Below are positions 1 to 8,762 of a stretch of DNA of 64,000 nucleotides, one piece after another (the stretch's first letter is position 1; every line of letters begins with the position of its first letter). The notes below the pieces were generated by a model, which saw only the letters and a list, made by a program, of their open reading frames with translations, was not told where the DNA came from and made no database searches. A program made the position numbers and the translations under genes. The DNA lies in the NCBI RefSeq assembly GCF_028368975.1, contig NZ_JAQNDM010000002.1:7558425-7622424 (forward strand). The letters run 5' to 3'. This DNA is from Stigmatella ashevillena. Its GTDB lineage: Bacteria; Myxococcota; Myxococcia; Myxococcales; Myxococcaceae.

Positions 1-286
1 CCACTTGCGCGAGTGATGGATCGTCGAGCATCGCCGCTGGCAGCCGCAACGTCCGCGCATCGCCGCCGGCGAAGCCCGGCGGGCCGCCTCCCAGTGTCAC
101 CCCGAGGGTGGTCCCACTCCCGAAGCAGGCGAACAGCAGCGGCGAGGCGGCGATCCAGCGGAGCGCGCCTGCATCGAGGTGGTTGATCACCTTGAGATCC
201 AACATCGGCGGCGCCTTGCCGATAATGGCCTCTAGTTCTTCGAGCGTCTTGATCGATCCGCCCTTGGCCGTGTGCGTTGCATCCAT
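1..286 (-). CDS. PPOX-class flavin-binding protein, partial (C-terminus beyond window edge)
   Basis: This reading frame starts at ATG 286 on the minus strand and runs open off the left edge (95 codons visible). Seen: an N-terminal helix with TLEELEAIIG, then KVINHLDAGALRWIAASPLLF, followed by a Gly-rich GGGPPGF segment and LRLPAAML. Known: this order resembles the start of the pyridoxamine 5'-phosphate-oxidase-like family (MSMEG_1061 type), small FMN-binding split-barrel proteins usually of unknown substrate. It is divergent from the AraC gene with a 119-bp spacer, so it is a likely target of that regulator (inference). The usual family motif with S/D-P-R-G is altered here (GGGPPGF). The family call is moderate because the C-terminal half is absent. 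Confidence 0.6.
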   Translation of the reverse strand, partial: MDATHTAKGGSIKTLEELEAIIGKAPPMLDLKVINHLDAGALRWIAASPLLFACFGSGTTLGVTLGGGPPGFAGGDARTLRLPAAMLDDPSLAQV

Positions 287-405
287 TGCCGTCTCCTGTG
301 CGAGGCGTGACGCTAGGCCGTCGGGCGATTGAGGACATCGCGCAGATCTGCCAAAATATTCGTCGATCCTGCCAAGGACGCTCCAGAGAGAGCGCGACCC
401 ACGCC

Positions 406-1230
406 ATGCCGATCCTCGATTCTCTGGAGAATGAGAACGACCCGGACCAAGTACCCCGGCCGGTCGTCGCCTTCGGCCTGGCACTGGCGACGCCGGGCAT
501 CGAACTCGGCCATCATCGGCATCGCAAGGCGCAGTTGCTGCTCACCTTGCGCGGCGTCCTGACCTGCGAAGTGGAGAGCGGCCTGTGGCTGGTGCCGCCG
601 AACTGCGCGATCTGGATTCCCGGCGGCGCGCTGCATGCGATCAAGGCCTCAGGAACGGTCGAGGGCTATAACGCCTTCATCGATCCTGCGGTCGACGTCG
701 CCTTGCCGGTCGGCTGTTGCACCGTCGCCGTGGCGCCGTTGCTGCGCGAGCTGCTGATCCGCGCGGCGAGCCTGCCGGTGGACTACCCCGAGGGCGGCCG
801 GGAATCGCATCTCGTCACGCTGCTGATCGAGGAGATCGCAGCGGCCCCCGTCGAGCGGCTGCACCTGCCGATGCCCGCGAACGAACGGCTGCGCCGGATC
901 ATCGACATGATGATCGCCGCTCCCGCCGATCGGGGAACGATGGCGAGCTGGGCGAGACGCGCGGGGCTGAGCGAGCGCAGCCTGGCCCGCATCCTGACGC
1001 GCGAAACCGGCATGAGCTTCGGGCAGTGGCGCCAGCAACTGGCGATCCTGCTCGCGCTGCAATGGATGGCCAAGGGCGCTTCCGTGCAGCAGGTCGCGCT
1101 GGACCTGGGCTATGAAAGCGCCGGTAGCTTCGTCACGATGTTCCGCAAGGCGCTCGGCACCACGCCGGGCCGCTACATGAGCACGCTGCGCCGGACCGCG
1201 GCTCCCGGCAACGCCCCGTCCTCTGTCTGA
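406..1230 (+). CDS. AraC-family transcriptional regulator
   Basis: A 274-aa cytoplasmic regulator. The ATG at 406 is preferred over the longer open frame from 277 because the upstream residues look non-coding and would overlap the divergent gene's start. The N-terminal cupin-like sensor (about residues 10-100) has the metal/ligand-barrel pattern GHHRHRKAQLL and WIPGGALHAI. The C-terminal AraC domain (about 165-262) has two helix-turn-helix units: MASWARRAGLSERSLARILTRETG and VQQVALDLGYESAGSFVTMFRKALG, followed by TPGRY, the classical AraC signature. Divergent orientation suggests control of the PPOX-like gene and of itself. The effector is unknown. Confidence 0.9.
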   Translation: MPILDSLENENDPDQVPRPVVAFGLALATPGIELGHHRHRKAQLLLTLRGVLTCEVESGLWLVPPNCAIWIPGGALHAIKASGTVEGYNAFIDPAVDVALPVGCCTVAVAPLLRELLIRAASLPVDYPEGGRESHLVTLLIEEIAAAPVERLHLPMPANERLRRIIDMMIAAPADRGTMASWARRAGLSERSLARILTRETGMSFGQWRQQLAILLALQWMAKGASVQQVALDLGYESAGSFVTMFRKALGTTPGRYMSTLRRTAAPGNAPSSV

Positions 1231-1373
1231 GTCGTCTGCCTGATGCAAAGGACGCGGACCAGGAGAGGGTGCCCCACACGCCGCTTATTCCTGCTATTCA
1301 CCCCTGAGATGCACGAGGGTGGCAAGGCGGGAAACGCCACCGTCGTTCGCACCTCACCTACAAGGAGTTCCCC

Positions 1374-2420
1374 ATGTACCGTCTGATCGGAAAGATAAGC
1401 TTCACCTTGCTCATGGCCGCTGTCGCTGCCATGCCTTCCAAGGTCTTCGCCCAGTCGTGCTCCACGTCGACCGCCTATTACGGTGAGCTGCTGCAGGTCG
1501 CGGACCTCGACGGCAACGGCACCAACGAAGCTGTCTGCAACGCCTACAGCGAGATCAACGTGGTCAGCGGCACGACCGCGACCCGCTACCCGCTGATCAA
1601 CACCTACTGGACGCTGGCCTCCATCATCGACGTGGACGGCTCTCCCGGCGCGGAGGTCGTGCTGAAGCAGGGCAACCAGATCACGGTCATCAAGCATTAT
1701 TCGCGAACCACGTCCTCCTTCAACATCGGCACCACGTGGGAGATTGGCGCATTCGCCGATGTGGACGGCATCGCCGGCAACGAGATCGCCGTCACCACTC
1801 CGACCCAGCTCCGCATCGTGTACGCGCGGACTGGAACCATCACCGATCATTACGTGGGCACGGCCTCCCGGGTGGCCACCGGCGCGGTCTCGGACATGGA
1901 CGGCAACGCAGGCAAGGAAATCCCGTTGGAGGCGGGCAACAACCTGATGATTTACAGCCGGAGTGCCGGACTGCGCAGTTTCTACATCGGCGGCACCAAC
2001 TGGAAGGTCTGCACCGAGATCGCGAACTGCGCCAGCGACATGAACGGCGTGGCCGGCGCTGAGTTGCTGATCGCGCTGCCGAGCGAAGTGCGGATCGTCT
2101 CGCTGCAATCGGGGACGATCAACAGCTATTGGATCGGCAGCCAGTACGCGACGCTGCGCGATGGCGTGCGCGACTTCGACGGCGTCGCCGGGAACGAAAT
2201 CGCGATGGCCCAGGGCGGCAACGGCAATCTGCTGATTCTGCGTCCACGCGCCGGCACCCTGCAGACCCTCAATGGTGCCGGCACCTTCGGCAGCTCGTGG
2301 ACGCTCGTCGACTACGTCAATCTCGATGGCGTGGCCGGGGACGAAATCCGCGTCCGCTCCAACACCAACAACCGCATTTACCGCGTCTACCCGCGTTCGG
2401 GCACGGTCAGCGCGGAGTAA
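1374..2420 (+). CDS. Secreted FG-GAP/VCBS-like seven-repeat protein
   Basis: A 348-aa protein with a Sec signal peptide (residues 1-26, ending VFAQS) and a strong AAGGAG site just before ATG 1374. The mature part is about seven repeats of 45-50 residues, each starting with an acidic Asp-x-Asp-Gly loop followed by a conserved Glu: DLDGNGTNE, DVDGSPGAE, DVDGIAGNE, DMDGNAGKE, DMNGVAGAE, DFDGVAGNE and NLDGVAGDE. Each is followed by a strand of the type IxVxxxRTG. Such DxDG loops bind calcium in FG-GAP/integrin-type propellers, so a secreted seven-bladed beta-propeller is likely. No catalytic motif is seen; binding or adhesion is an inference. Confidence 0.75.
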   Translation: MYRLIGKISFTLLMAAVAAMPSKVFAQSCSTSTAYYGELLQVADLDGNGTNEAVCNAYSEINVVSGTTATRYPLINTYWTLASIIDVDGSPGAEVVLKQGNQITVIKHYSRTTSSFNIGTTWEIGAFADVDGIAGNEIAVTTPTQLRIVYARTGTITDHYVGTASRVATGAVSDMDGNAGKEIPLEAGNNLMIYSRSAGLRSFYIGGTNWKVCTEIANCASDMNGVAGAELLIALPSEVRIVSLQSGTINSYWIGSQYATLRDGVRDFDGVAGNEIAMAQGGNGNLLILRPRAGTLQTLNGAGTFGSSWTLVDYVNLDGVAGDEIRVRSNTNNRIYRVYPRSGTVSAE

Positions 2421-2463
2421 CCAGGCCGGGAGCGAAGCGCCGAGCGTCTTCGCGAGGGTGGGC

Positions 2464-2940
2464 CTATTGGCAGGAAGCCACCGCCATGGGTCCACCGTTC
2501 TTGTAACAGTAGTAATAGCAATCACTGCCCTGGTGGCCGCAGGGTTGGCCTTGCGGATTGCCATTCGGGCAGTTGGTCTGGGTGTAAGAGGGGCACCGGC
2601 CCGACACGTACCGCATGGGGCCGTAGGTTCCAGTGGCCTGTCTGCAGACGTAGGAGGAGTGGTAGGCGAGGCCTGGGTAATTGGCGGAGACCCACGTGCA
2701 GGTCTGCCCCGGCGTCGTGCAGGCACTGCCGGCCGTCATGCCACACGCGGTGGTGTTGGGCACGTACCCATCCGTGGTGGTGCTCTCCCAGATGTAGCTC
2801 GCGGCAAGCTCGTGGCTCTGGGACTCGGGGGAGCCCACCTCCACGGCGTCCTGCTCCGGGCTGCCGGTCGCTGTCTCCGGACCGCAGCCCGCCAGCAGTA
2901 TGCCGCCCACGACAGTCAGGACTCGGAATGTCTTTCGCAT
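2464..2940 (-). CDS. Small cysteine-rich lipoprotein, function unknown
   Basis: A 158-aa precursor starting at ATG 2940 with a GAGGAT site upstream. The signal peptide ends in the lipobox LLAGC (Cys19), so the product is probably an outer-membrane lipoprotein. After a Glu/Ser-rich linker, the C-terminal 110 residues contain about ten cysteines in patterns such as CGMTAGSACTTPGQTC, CYYYCYKNGG and a terminal Cys, implying a disulfide-bonded extracellular fold. No family was recognised. It is convergent with the upstream propeller gene and has its own promoter region (a TATAAC-like -10 near 2979, minus strand). Confidence 0.75.
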   Translation of the reverse strand: MRKTFRVLTVVGGILLAGCGPETATGSPEQDAVEVGSPESQSHELAASYIWESTTTDGYVPNTTACGMTAGSACTTPGQTCTWVSANYPGLAYHSSYVCRQATGTYGPMRYVSGRCPSYTQTNCPNGNPQGQPCGHQGSDCYYYCYKNGGPMAVASCQ

Positions 2941-3114
2941 GGTGTCATCCTCGTTTCAGTACTACGGGAATAATCCTGTTATACCCTGTTGCTCGGGATA
3001 AAGCAGTAAAACAGGAGGAGCTGTCCGCCCGGGGTCACACCCTGGGCGGTGCAGGGACTCAAAGGATGGGCGCCATGATGGGCAGCACGCGCAGGCTTGA
3101 AGGGGTCTAGCGGC

Positions 3115-4011
3115 ATGGCGCTCAACGCGGGCTATGCCTATCGCGAACAGCTCGGTGTCCGGGCTCGAGGACAGAGCACGCTCTCCTATCTGGTCGCTAC
3201 CCACCGGCACTCTCCGGAGCTGGTGTGGCGGGAGCGGCTCGCGCGGGGCGAGGTCCTGTTGGAAGACCTCCCCGCGACGGGTGAGGAGCTGCTGAAACCC
3301 GGCCAGAGGCTCGTCTGGAACCGGCCCCCCTGGGAGGAGAAGGAGACGCCGCGCGATTACACGCTCGTGTATGAGGACGAGGCGATCCTCGCGGTCGACA
3401 AGCCGAGCGGGCTGCCCACGATGCCGGGGGGAGGCTTTCTCATGAACACCCTGCTGCACCTCATGCGGGAGCGCTTCCCGGAGGTGAGCCCCCTGCATCG
3501 GCTGGGGCGCGGCACCTCGGGCCTCGTGCTTTTCGCGCGCACGCACGACGCGGCGGCGAAGCTGTCCAAGGCCTGGCGAGATCGCGAGGTGGAGAAGCGC
3601 TACCGGGCCCTGTCGAGCCACGTGGCCCCCCAGGACGCCTACGACATCACCGCGCCCATCGGCGAGGCGGTGCATCCGGGGTTGGGTCTGCTCCCCATGG
3701 CGCTCCCCAGCGGCAAGGCCTCCCGGAGCCTGGCGCGCGTGCTCCAGCGGCGCGCGGCGAGTACCCTCTTCGAGGTGGATATCCAGACGGGCCGCTCGCA
3801 GCAGATCCGCATCCACCTGGCCTTCATCGGGCATCCGCTCGAGGGAGATCCCGTCTACACCGTGGGAGGCGTGCCGCGCGCCGAGCAGCCGGGACGGCTC
3901 GGGGACACGGGCTACCTGCTCCATGCGGAGAGGCTGTGCTTCGTGCATCCCCTCACGGGCGAGCGCCTGGAATTGCACGCCACGCTGCCGAGCGAACTCC
4001 AGGTGAAGTAG
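3115..4011 (+). CDS. RluA-type pseudouridine synthase family protein lacking the catalytic Asp
   Basis: A 298-aa protein. ATG 3115 was chosen over TTG 3097 as the more usual start. Domains: a short S4-like N-terminal region (residues 20-75, including [26 protein letters not shown]) and a catalytic RluA fold (about 85-290) with [34 protein letters not shown] and [25 protein letters not shown]. In typical RluA/RluC/RluD enzymes the second motif reads HRLDRxTSG and its Asp is the nucleophile; here it is Gly131. An HRLGRGTSG form also occurs in some plant and cyanobacterial relatives, from memory. It may therefore be a variant enzyme or an RNA-binding protein without isomerase activity. Confidence 0.85.
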   Translation: MALNAGYAYREQLGVRARGQSTLSYLVATHRHSPELVWRERLARGEVLLEDLPATGEELLKPGQRLVWNRPPWEEKETPRDYTLVYEDEAILAVDKPSGLPTMPGGGFLMNTLLHLMRERFPEVSPLHRLGRGTSGLVLFARTHDAAAKLSKAWRDREVEKRYRALSSHVAPQDAYDITAPIGEAVHPGLGLLPMALPSGKASRSLARVLQRRAASTLFEVDIQTGRSQQIRIHLAFIGHPLEGDPVYTVGGVPRAEQPGRLGDTGYLLHAERLCFVHPLTGERLELHATLPSELQVK

Positions 4012-4053
4012 AACGAAATGCCTGGGCTTGCCTTTGTCAATGAGGGAGATGAC

Positions 4054-5556
4054 ATGTCGGTTCAAGCAAGGAAGTCCTTTATCGCGGCGATCCGTGTCGC
4101 GGCCTCGCTCGTCGTAGCCCTGATGGTTGGAGGAGGAGCACAGGCGCGGGCCGATTACGTCGCGACGCCCAATCCCTCCAGCAACTTCGGCACGTGGCAG
4201 GGGTGGGGCTGCTCCCTGGCCTGGTGGGCCAATGCCTTCGGGAGCCGCGATGACCTGGCGGATGCCGTCTTCACCACCAACGCCTCGGTGACCCTGTCGA
4301 CCCACGCGGGGACCTACTCCGTGCCGGGGCTCGGCATGAACGTGGTCCGTTACAACATCGGGGGCTATGGCACCCGGCCCGCCGGGACTGCCGTTCCTGT
4401 CTATCCCGCCACGAGCACCCTCCCGGACTTCAAGCGCATCCCGGGTTACTGGCTCGATTGGAACAGCACGGATCCGTCCTCTTCGAGCTTCGACTGGTAC
4501 ACCGACTCCCAACAGCGCACCATGATGTGGAAGGCGAAGGATCGCGGGGCGAACGTCTTCGAGGCGTTCTCCAATTCACCTATGTGGTGGATGAACTACA
4601 ACAAGAGCTCCGCAGGCAGTCACGGCGGCGGTGACAATCTCCAGTCCTGGAACTACGGAGACTTCGCCCGCTATCTGGCCACCGTCGTCAAGTTCGCCAA
4701 GGACCAATGGGGGGTGAACTTCACCACCGTCGAACCCTTCAACGAGCCGGCGGAGTCCTGGTGGACGTACCCCAAGAACCAGGAAGGGTGTCACTTCGAC
4801 AACGCCACGCAACGCCAGGTGCTCGCCCAGCTCCGGCTCGAGCTGAACAACCGGGGGCTCCAGACCGTGGGCATCGCCGCCTCGGATGAGAACTCACCGG
4901 ACAGTGCTCTCAGCACCTGGAACGCTTTCGACACGGCGACAAAGGGGCTGGTCAATCAGATCAACGTGCACGGCTACAGCGGCCTCGAACCCTACCGGGG
5001 ACCGAACCGGGGTCCCCTCTACGCGGCCACGAGCGGCAAGCGGCGCTGGGTCTCCGAATACGGGGATGGCTACGACAGTGGCATGCCGATGGCGGACTCC
5101 ATCGTGCGCGACCTGTGGGCGTACCACCCGAGCGCCTGGGTCTACTGGCAGCCGTTCGACAGTGGCGGCTGGGGCCTGATCCAGTCCAACCCCGGCGACA
5201 ACTGGATCGGAACGCCCAATGCCAAGTGGTACGTCATGGCCCAGTTCAGTCGGCACATCCGGCCGGGCATGACACTCCTGAGTGGCAATGATGCCAATAC
5301 CGTGTTCGCCTATGACGCCACGGCCCGAAAGCTGGTCGTGGTGACGGTGAACTTCGGAACGGCCCAGTGGATCGACTACGACCTGTCCAGGTTCGGCACG
5401 GTCAGCGGCCCCATCACCCGTTGGGCCACGGTGACCGCGAGTGGGGGAGACCGGTACGTGCGCTACAACGACACGAACCTGAGTGGGAAGCGCTTCTGGT
5501 CGTGGTTCCCCGCCAACACCGTCCAGACCTTCGAGATCCAGGGCATCTCCCCTTAA
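4054..5556 (+). CDS. Secreted glycoside hydrolase family 30-like (endo-beta-1,6-galactanase type)
   Basis: A 500-aa exoenzyme. ATG 4054 is preferred because GGGAG lies seven bases upstream. The signal peptide runs to about ARADY. The catalytic (beta/alpha)8 region begins with FGTWQGWGCSLAWWANAFG, typical of GH30 endo-beta-1,6-galactanases. The likely acid/base is Glu231 in VEPFNEPAESWW and the likely nucleophile is Glu335 in WVSEYGDGYDSG. A C-terminal beta-sandwich, part of the GH30 fold, follows (residues 395-500). It probably attacks galactan or other beta-linked polysaccharide outside the cell; the substrate is inferred only. Its stop codon overlaps that of the convergent lipoprotein gene. 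Confidence 0.85.
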   Translation: MSVQARKSFIAAIRVAASLVVALMVGGGAQARADYVATPNPSSNFGTWQGWGCSLAWWANAFGSRDDLADAVFTTNASVTLSTHAGTYSVPGLGMNVVRYNIGGYGTRPAGTAVPVYPATSTLPDFKRIPGYWLDWNSTDPSSSSFDWYTDSQQRTMMWKAKDRGANVFEAFSNSPMWWMNYNKSSAGSHGGGDNLQSWNYGDFARYLATVVKFAKDQWGVNFTTVEPFNEPAESWWTYPKNQEGCHFDNATQRQVLAQLRLELNNRGLQTVGIAASDENSPDSALSTWNAFDTATKGLVNQINVHGYSGLEPYRGPNRGPLYAATSGKRRWVSEYGDGYDSGMPMADSIVRDLWAYHPSAWVYWQPFDSGGWGLIQSNPGDNWIGTPNAKWYVMAQFSRHIRPGMTLLSGNDANTVFAYDATARKLVVVTVNFGTAQWIDYDLSRFGTVSGPITRWATVTASGGDRYVRYNDTNLSGKRFWSWFPANTVQTFEIQGISP

Positions 5557-6839
5557 GGGGTGAAGGTGATCCGGTGCGTGTATTCCACCTGCGACTGCGT
5601 GGAACCCCCATACCGCGAGAAGCCCCCCTGGCTGAACACCACCAACCTCGCGAGGGCTTCTCCTGTGTAGGCGATGGGACCGGTGGGGATGTCGAAGTCG
5701 GGAGGCGGTGCGCTCGATGGGCCGAGTGTGCCGAACTGATGCCAGAGGGCTGTTGAATCAGCACTTGCTGTGAGGTCCGACCACGAACCCCAGGTGAAGG
5801 GGACCGGGGACCAGGAGAAGCGCAAGGACGAGCCCGAGGGGAAGGTGGCTCCACTCGCTGGGCTGGTCAGGCGCGGAGTTCCGGGGGCTCTGATTTCGTA
5901 CGTCGCGGTGGGGAAGCCAGGGACCGAGACGATCAACGTGCTCACGGCGCCCGGGGTCGGGAAGGCACCGGCAGTGGTGTCCGGTCTGCCGATGGGGAGC
6001 GGATGACCGTTGAGGGTGGCCGTGGCATTCGTGAGCCACTGGCTCCCATCGCTGATGCGCACGAGCGCCTGCTCCTGGACGTTCTCTCCGGTGGGGGTCT
6101 CGTCGATCCGAAGGACGAAGGACGCATGCACCCGGAGGATGCCCGGTGTCGCCGGGAGTCCACAGAACTCCAGCGGGTTGGGTGAGCCCGCGGTCTCGGC
6201 CGAGGGCGTCGCCATGCAGAGCAGCGCGGCGAGCTCGTTCTCTCCGGTGAGCGTCAGCGTGATGGGAGTGTCCAGGGGCACAGGCTCCGCCCTGGGGAGC
6301 GCGTCCCCCACGGGGAAGTGAGAGAGTGTGAAGCGCCCGTTCTGCCCCCCCGGCCCCTCCGAGTAGCTCAGGGCGTGGCCCGGTGCTTCCCGATCGAAGA
6401 ACGATTGCGTGGCGCCGAGCACCTTGTCCTGGGGGACTTCGCCGACAGGGATGGGGTCCAGCTTGCCGTTGTGGTTGTCGTCTCGGTACGCAACGAGGAT
6501 GGCATGCCCGAAGCGGCCCGCCGCATCCTCCGTCAGCGCCTCGGGAGGGGGGGGCGCGTAGAGGTGGAAGGTGAAGTCGATGGGGAACGAGGGCTCGTAG
6601 GCGATGTCCTCGGTGACGATCTCCCGAGGCTGCGACGGGTTCGTGCTGGACTTGTACCAGACGAGCGCCAGCCGCACCGGCTCATCGACCTGGACGTGGT
6701 CCGCCAGGAGCAACTGGCCCTGCAATGTCACCAGAGGGTCGCCGCGATAGTCCGGCTGCACCGGCGGTCCCTCTCCACATCCCATCATCAGCATGGCGGC
6801 AGCGATTGCTCCCATGCTCGCGCGAAAAAACGTCTTCAT
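5553..6839 (-). CDS. Lipoprotein, function unknown
   Basis: A 428-aa precursor. The start is ATG 6839, with GGAAGG immediately upstream; the longer frame from 6881 lacks a signal sequence at its N-terminus. The signal peptide MKTFFRAS...AAMLMMGCG ends in a lipobox cysteine. An N-terminal portion (about 30-165) has a DDNHNGKLD calcium-loop-like motif and strands resembling other myxobacterial lipoproteins. A C-terminal portion (about 300-428) contains RFSWSPVPFTWGSW and probably forms a beta-sandwich. No enzymatic motif is seen. The downstream end is convergent with the GH30 gene. Confidence 0.75.
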   Translation of the reverse strand: MKTFFRASMGAIAAAMLMMGCGEGPPVQPDYRGDPLVTLQGQLLLADHVQVDEPVRLALVWYKSSTNPSQPREIVTEDIAYEPSFPIDFTFHLYAPPPPEALTEDAAGRFGHAILVAYRDDNHNGKLDPIPVGEVPQDKVLGATQSFFDREAPGHALSYSEGPGGQNGRFTLSHFPVGDALPRAEPVPLDTPITLTLTGENELAALLCMATPSAETAGSPNPLEFCGLPATPGILRVHASFVLRIDETPTGENVQEQALVRISDGSQWLTNATATLNGHPLPIGRPDTTAGAFPTPGAVSTLIVSVPGFPTATYEIRAPGTPRLTSPASGATFPSGSSLRFSWSPVPFTWGSWSDLTASADSTALWHQFGTLGPSSAPPPDFDIPTGPIAYTGEALARLVVFSQGGFSRYGGSTQSQVEYTHRITFTP

Positions 6840-6923
6840 GAGGCCTTCCCAGGTTTGGGTGGAGCACATCCACATCTCCACCTCCGATCTCTGTACCGAG
6901 GGAGGCCGTGAAAATGGGAACCG

Positions 6924-8495
6924 TCAGAATCGCCACCCCACCGCCGCCTCGACGCCGACCCCCGTCCTCCAGGGGGAGGCGTCGCCTTCCAGCGGGAGGT
7001 AGCGCAGCTCGGCGCTGGCCTCGAGCAGCACCAGGGCGTTCGCCACCAGTGGGATTTCGACGCCGGCCACGCCGATGGGCCCCAGGCCCAGGCCCCATCG
7101 GTCCGGCAGGGCTTTCGCCCCGAAGGCGCGTTGGATGCGCTCTTCCTGGCTTCGCATGAAGCTCTGGCGCAGCGTCAAGGAGCGCAACCCCAGGCCCGCA
7201 TACGGGGCGAGCGGCCAGCCCAGGTACCGCCAGCCGAAGCTCACCTGCGCGAGCAGGCTCTGCTCGGAGATGTCCAGGTCCACGCCGGCATAGGTGGCGC
7301 GCTGTGCCGAGACACCCGCCTTCCACCACCACTCACCGAAGGTGCGGCGGTACCCGGCACCTGCTCGCCATCGGGCTCCCGTCTGGGGGATGGGCCCCGA
7401 CTGGAACCCGCCCATGAGCAGGAGCGTGGAGGCGCGCAGGTCGACATAGCCTCCCTTCAGCGCCACCTCGCTCCAGCTCCGCTCCTCCATGGCCCGCTCG
7501 TCCACGGTGAGCTCTCCTCCGTAGGGCAGCTCCAGGGTGGTCAGCGCCACTCGCGTGCCCAGGCGCTTGCGCACCACGTATCGTCCCGGCGGTACCGCCA
7601 GGCGCAGCGCGCGTCCTGCCTGCTTGTCCACCTCGAGCAGCACATCCGGCTCGGGCTGGCTCGCCACCGTGAAGGAGCCCTCCGAGGCGGGCGGGAAGAT
7701 CACCGCGCTCCGGTGGCGCAGCGGCTCGGTCAGGACGACCTCGCCCGCGCCGCTCAGGTCGATATCCGCCACGGGGTGCTGTGAGCCCCGGGCCGCGGCG
7801 GACACGGTGCGCCGGTACGAATAGCTGTAGGCCTCGGCCACCGTCACCTGGCCGTCCCCGTTCACATCCGCGTCGCCTCTCAGGCCTGTCAGCAGGTGGT
7901 GGGTGAAGAGCGAGCCCGCGAGCGACTCCCACTCTTCCGAGGACTCCGCCGGACCGCTGGAGGAGATGAACACCTCGCCCCTGAGCGGCAATCGCTCCAG
8001 GTTCAGCTGGTAGCCGGAGACGAGCCGACCCCCTTTCCGCCGCGCGACGATGCCGCTCTCGCACGTGTCGAGGATGAGGACTCGCAGCGGCGCGGCCACC
8101 CGCATCGCCAGCTCGCGCAGCTCCGCCAGCGGCAGATGGCCCCCGCCCAGGTGCAACTGGCCCGCCTGTGCGTGGGCCGACACATAGATGAAGAGCGTGA
8201 CGTCCGCGCCCGCGGCGGCGAGCTCGGCCGCCCGTCCGCGCACCTCCGTGAAGGCGGCGCGCACCTGCTCCACCGTGGCGCCGCTGAGCAGGTAGGCCCG
8301 CGTCGACTGCACCTGGCCCAGCTCCCGCATCAGCTCGTGAAAGCGGCGGGCGTCCGTGTCGGCGTAGCGCAACGGCACATCGGTGGGGTCTCCCGTGTTG
8401 TTGCCGATGGACACCAGCAAGCGCACGGGCGCCGCCTGCGCTTCTCCCGCGAGCGCCAGCACCGCGAGGAGCACTCCCAGGCCTGGCAGTCTCAT
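6924..8495 (-). CDS. Caspase-family (peptidase C14) protein with EF-hand-like loop and C-terminal barrel-like region
   Basis: A 523-aa protein, start ATG 8495 overlapping the preceding stop (ATGA), hence translationally coupled. The signal peptide is residues 1-21. The caspase fold (about 24-250) has the catalytic pair His108 in FIYVSAHAQAG and Cys145 in LILDTCESGIV. A calcium-loop sequence DADVNGDGQVTVAEAY follows at about 200-215. Residues 255-350 look like a beta-rich PEGA-type segment. The final 170 residues have alternating aromatic strands (GYVDLRASTLLLMGG, FGWRYLGWPLAPYAGLGLRS and a terminal WRF), resembling a small outer-membrane barrel. It is the third gene of a sigma/anti-sigma operon, so regulated proteolysis or signalling in the envelope is plausible. 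A near-identical N-terminal fragment lies at 17585-17971. Confidence 0.85.
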   Translation of the reverse strand: MRLPGLGVLLAVLALAGEAQAAPVRLLVSIGNNTGDPTDVPLRYADTDARRFHELMRELGQVQSTRAYLLSGATVEQVRAAFTEVRGRAAELAAAGADVTLFIYVSAHAQAGQLHLGGGHLPLAELRELAMRVAAPLRVLILDTCESGIVARRKGGRLVSGYQLNLERLPLRGEVFISSSGPAESSEEWESLAGSLFTHHLLTGLRGDADVNGDGQVTVAEAYSYSYRRTVSAAARGSQHPVADIDLSGAGEVVLTEPLRHRSAVIFPPASEGSFTVASQPEPDVLLEVDKQAGRALRLAVPPGRYVVRKRLGTRVALTTLELPYGGELTVDERAMEERSWSEVALKGGYVDLRASTLLLMGGFQSGPIPQTGARWRAGAGYRRTFGEWWWKAGVSAQRATYAGVDLDISEQSLLAQVSFGWRYLGWPLAPYAGLGLRSLTLRQSFMRSQEERIQRAFGAKALPDRWGLGLGPIGVAGVEIPLVANALVLLEASAELRYLPLEGDASPWRTGVGVEAAVGWRF

Positions 8496-8762
8496 GGGCT
8501 CTTTTCGAGGACGACCCACTCCACCTGGCAGTGGGGGCAGTCGATGCTCGGCGCGCTGGAGGAGGGGCCGCTCAGCCAGTCTCGGAGCTCCTCCACGGTA
8601 AAGGGCTCCGGGCGGAAGATGGCCGCGAGGCGCTCGGGGCCTGGGGCCTCATCGAGTGCGATGCTCTCCTCCAGCACCGAGAGGGTACCGCCGGCCACCC
8701 GCGCCGCGGCGGTGCCCTGGTAGGGGTGGAAGACGGTGAGCTGCCCTGTCCCATCGATGCTG
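8109..8762. repeat. Direct repeat, parental copy (654 bp)
   Basis: This segment spans the 5' part of the caspase gene, the ATGA junction and the 3' part of the anti-sigma gene. It recurs in the same orientation at 17585-18238 with a constant offset of 9,476 bp. There are no indels and only about five mismatches noted by eye (for example 8383, a Thr/Ile change). The intact operon sits here, so this is taken as the source copy. Confidence 0.93.
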
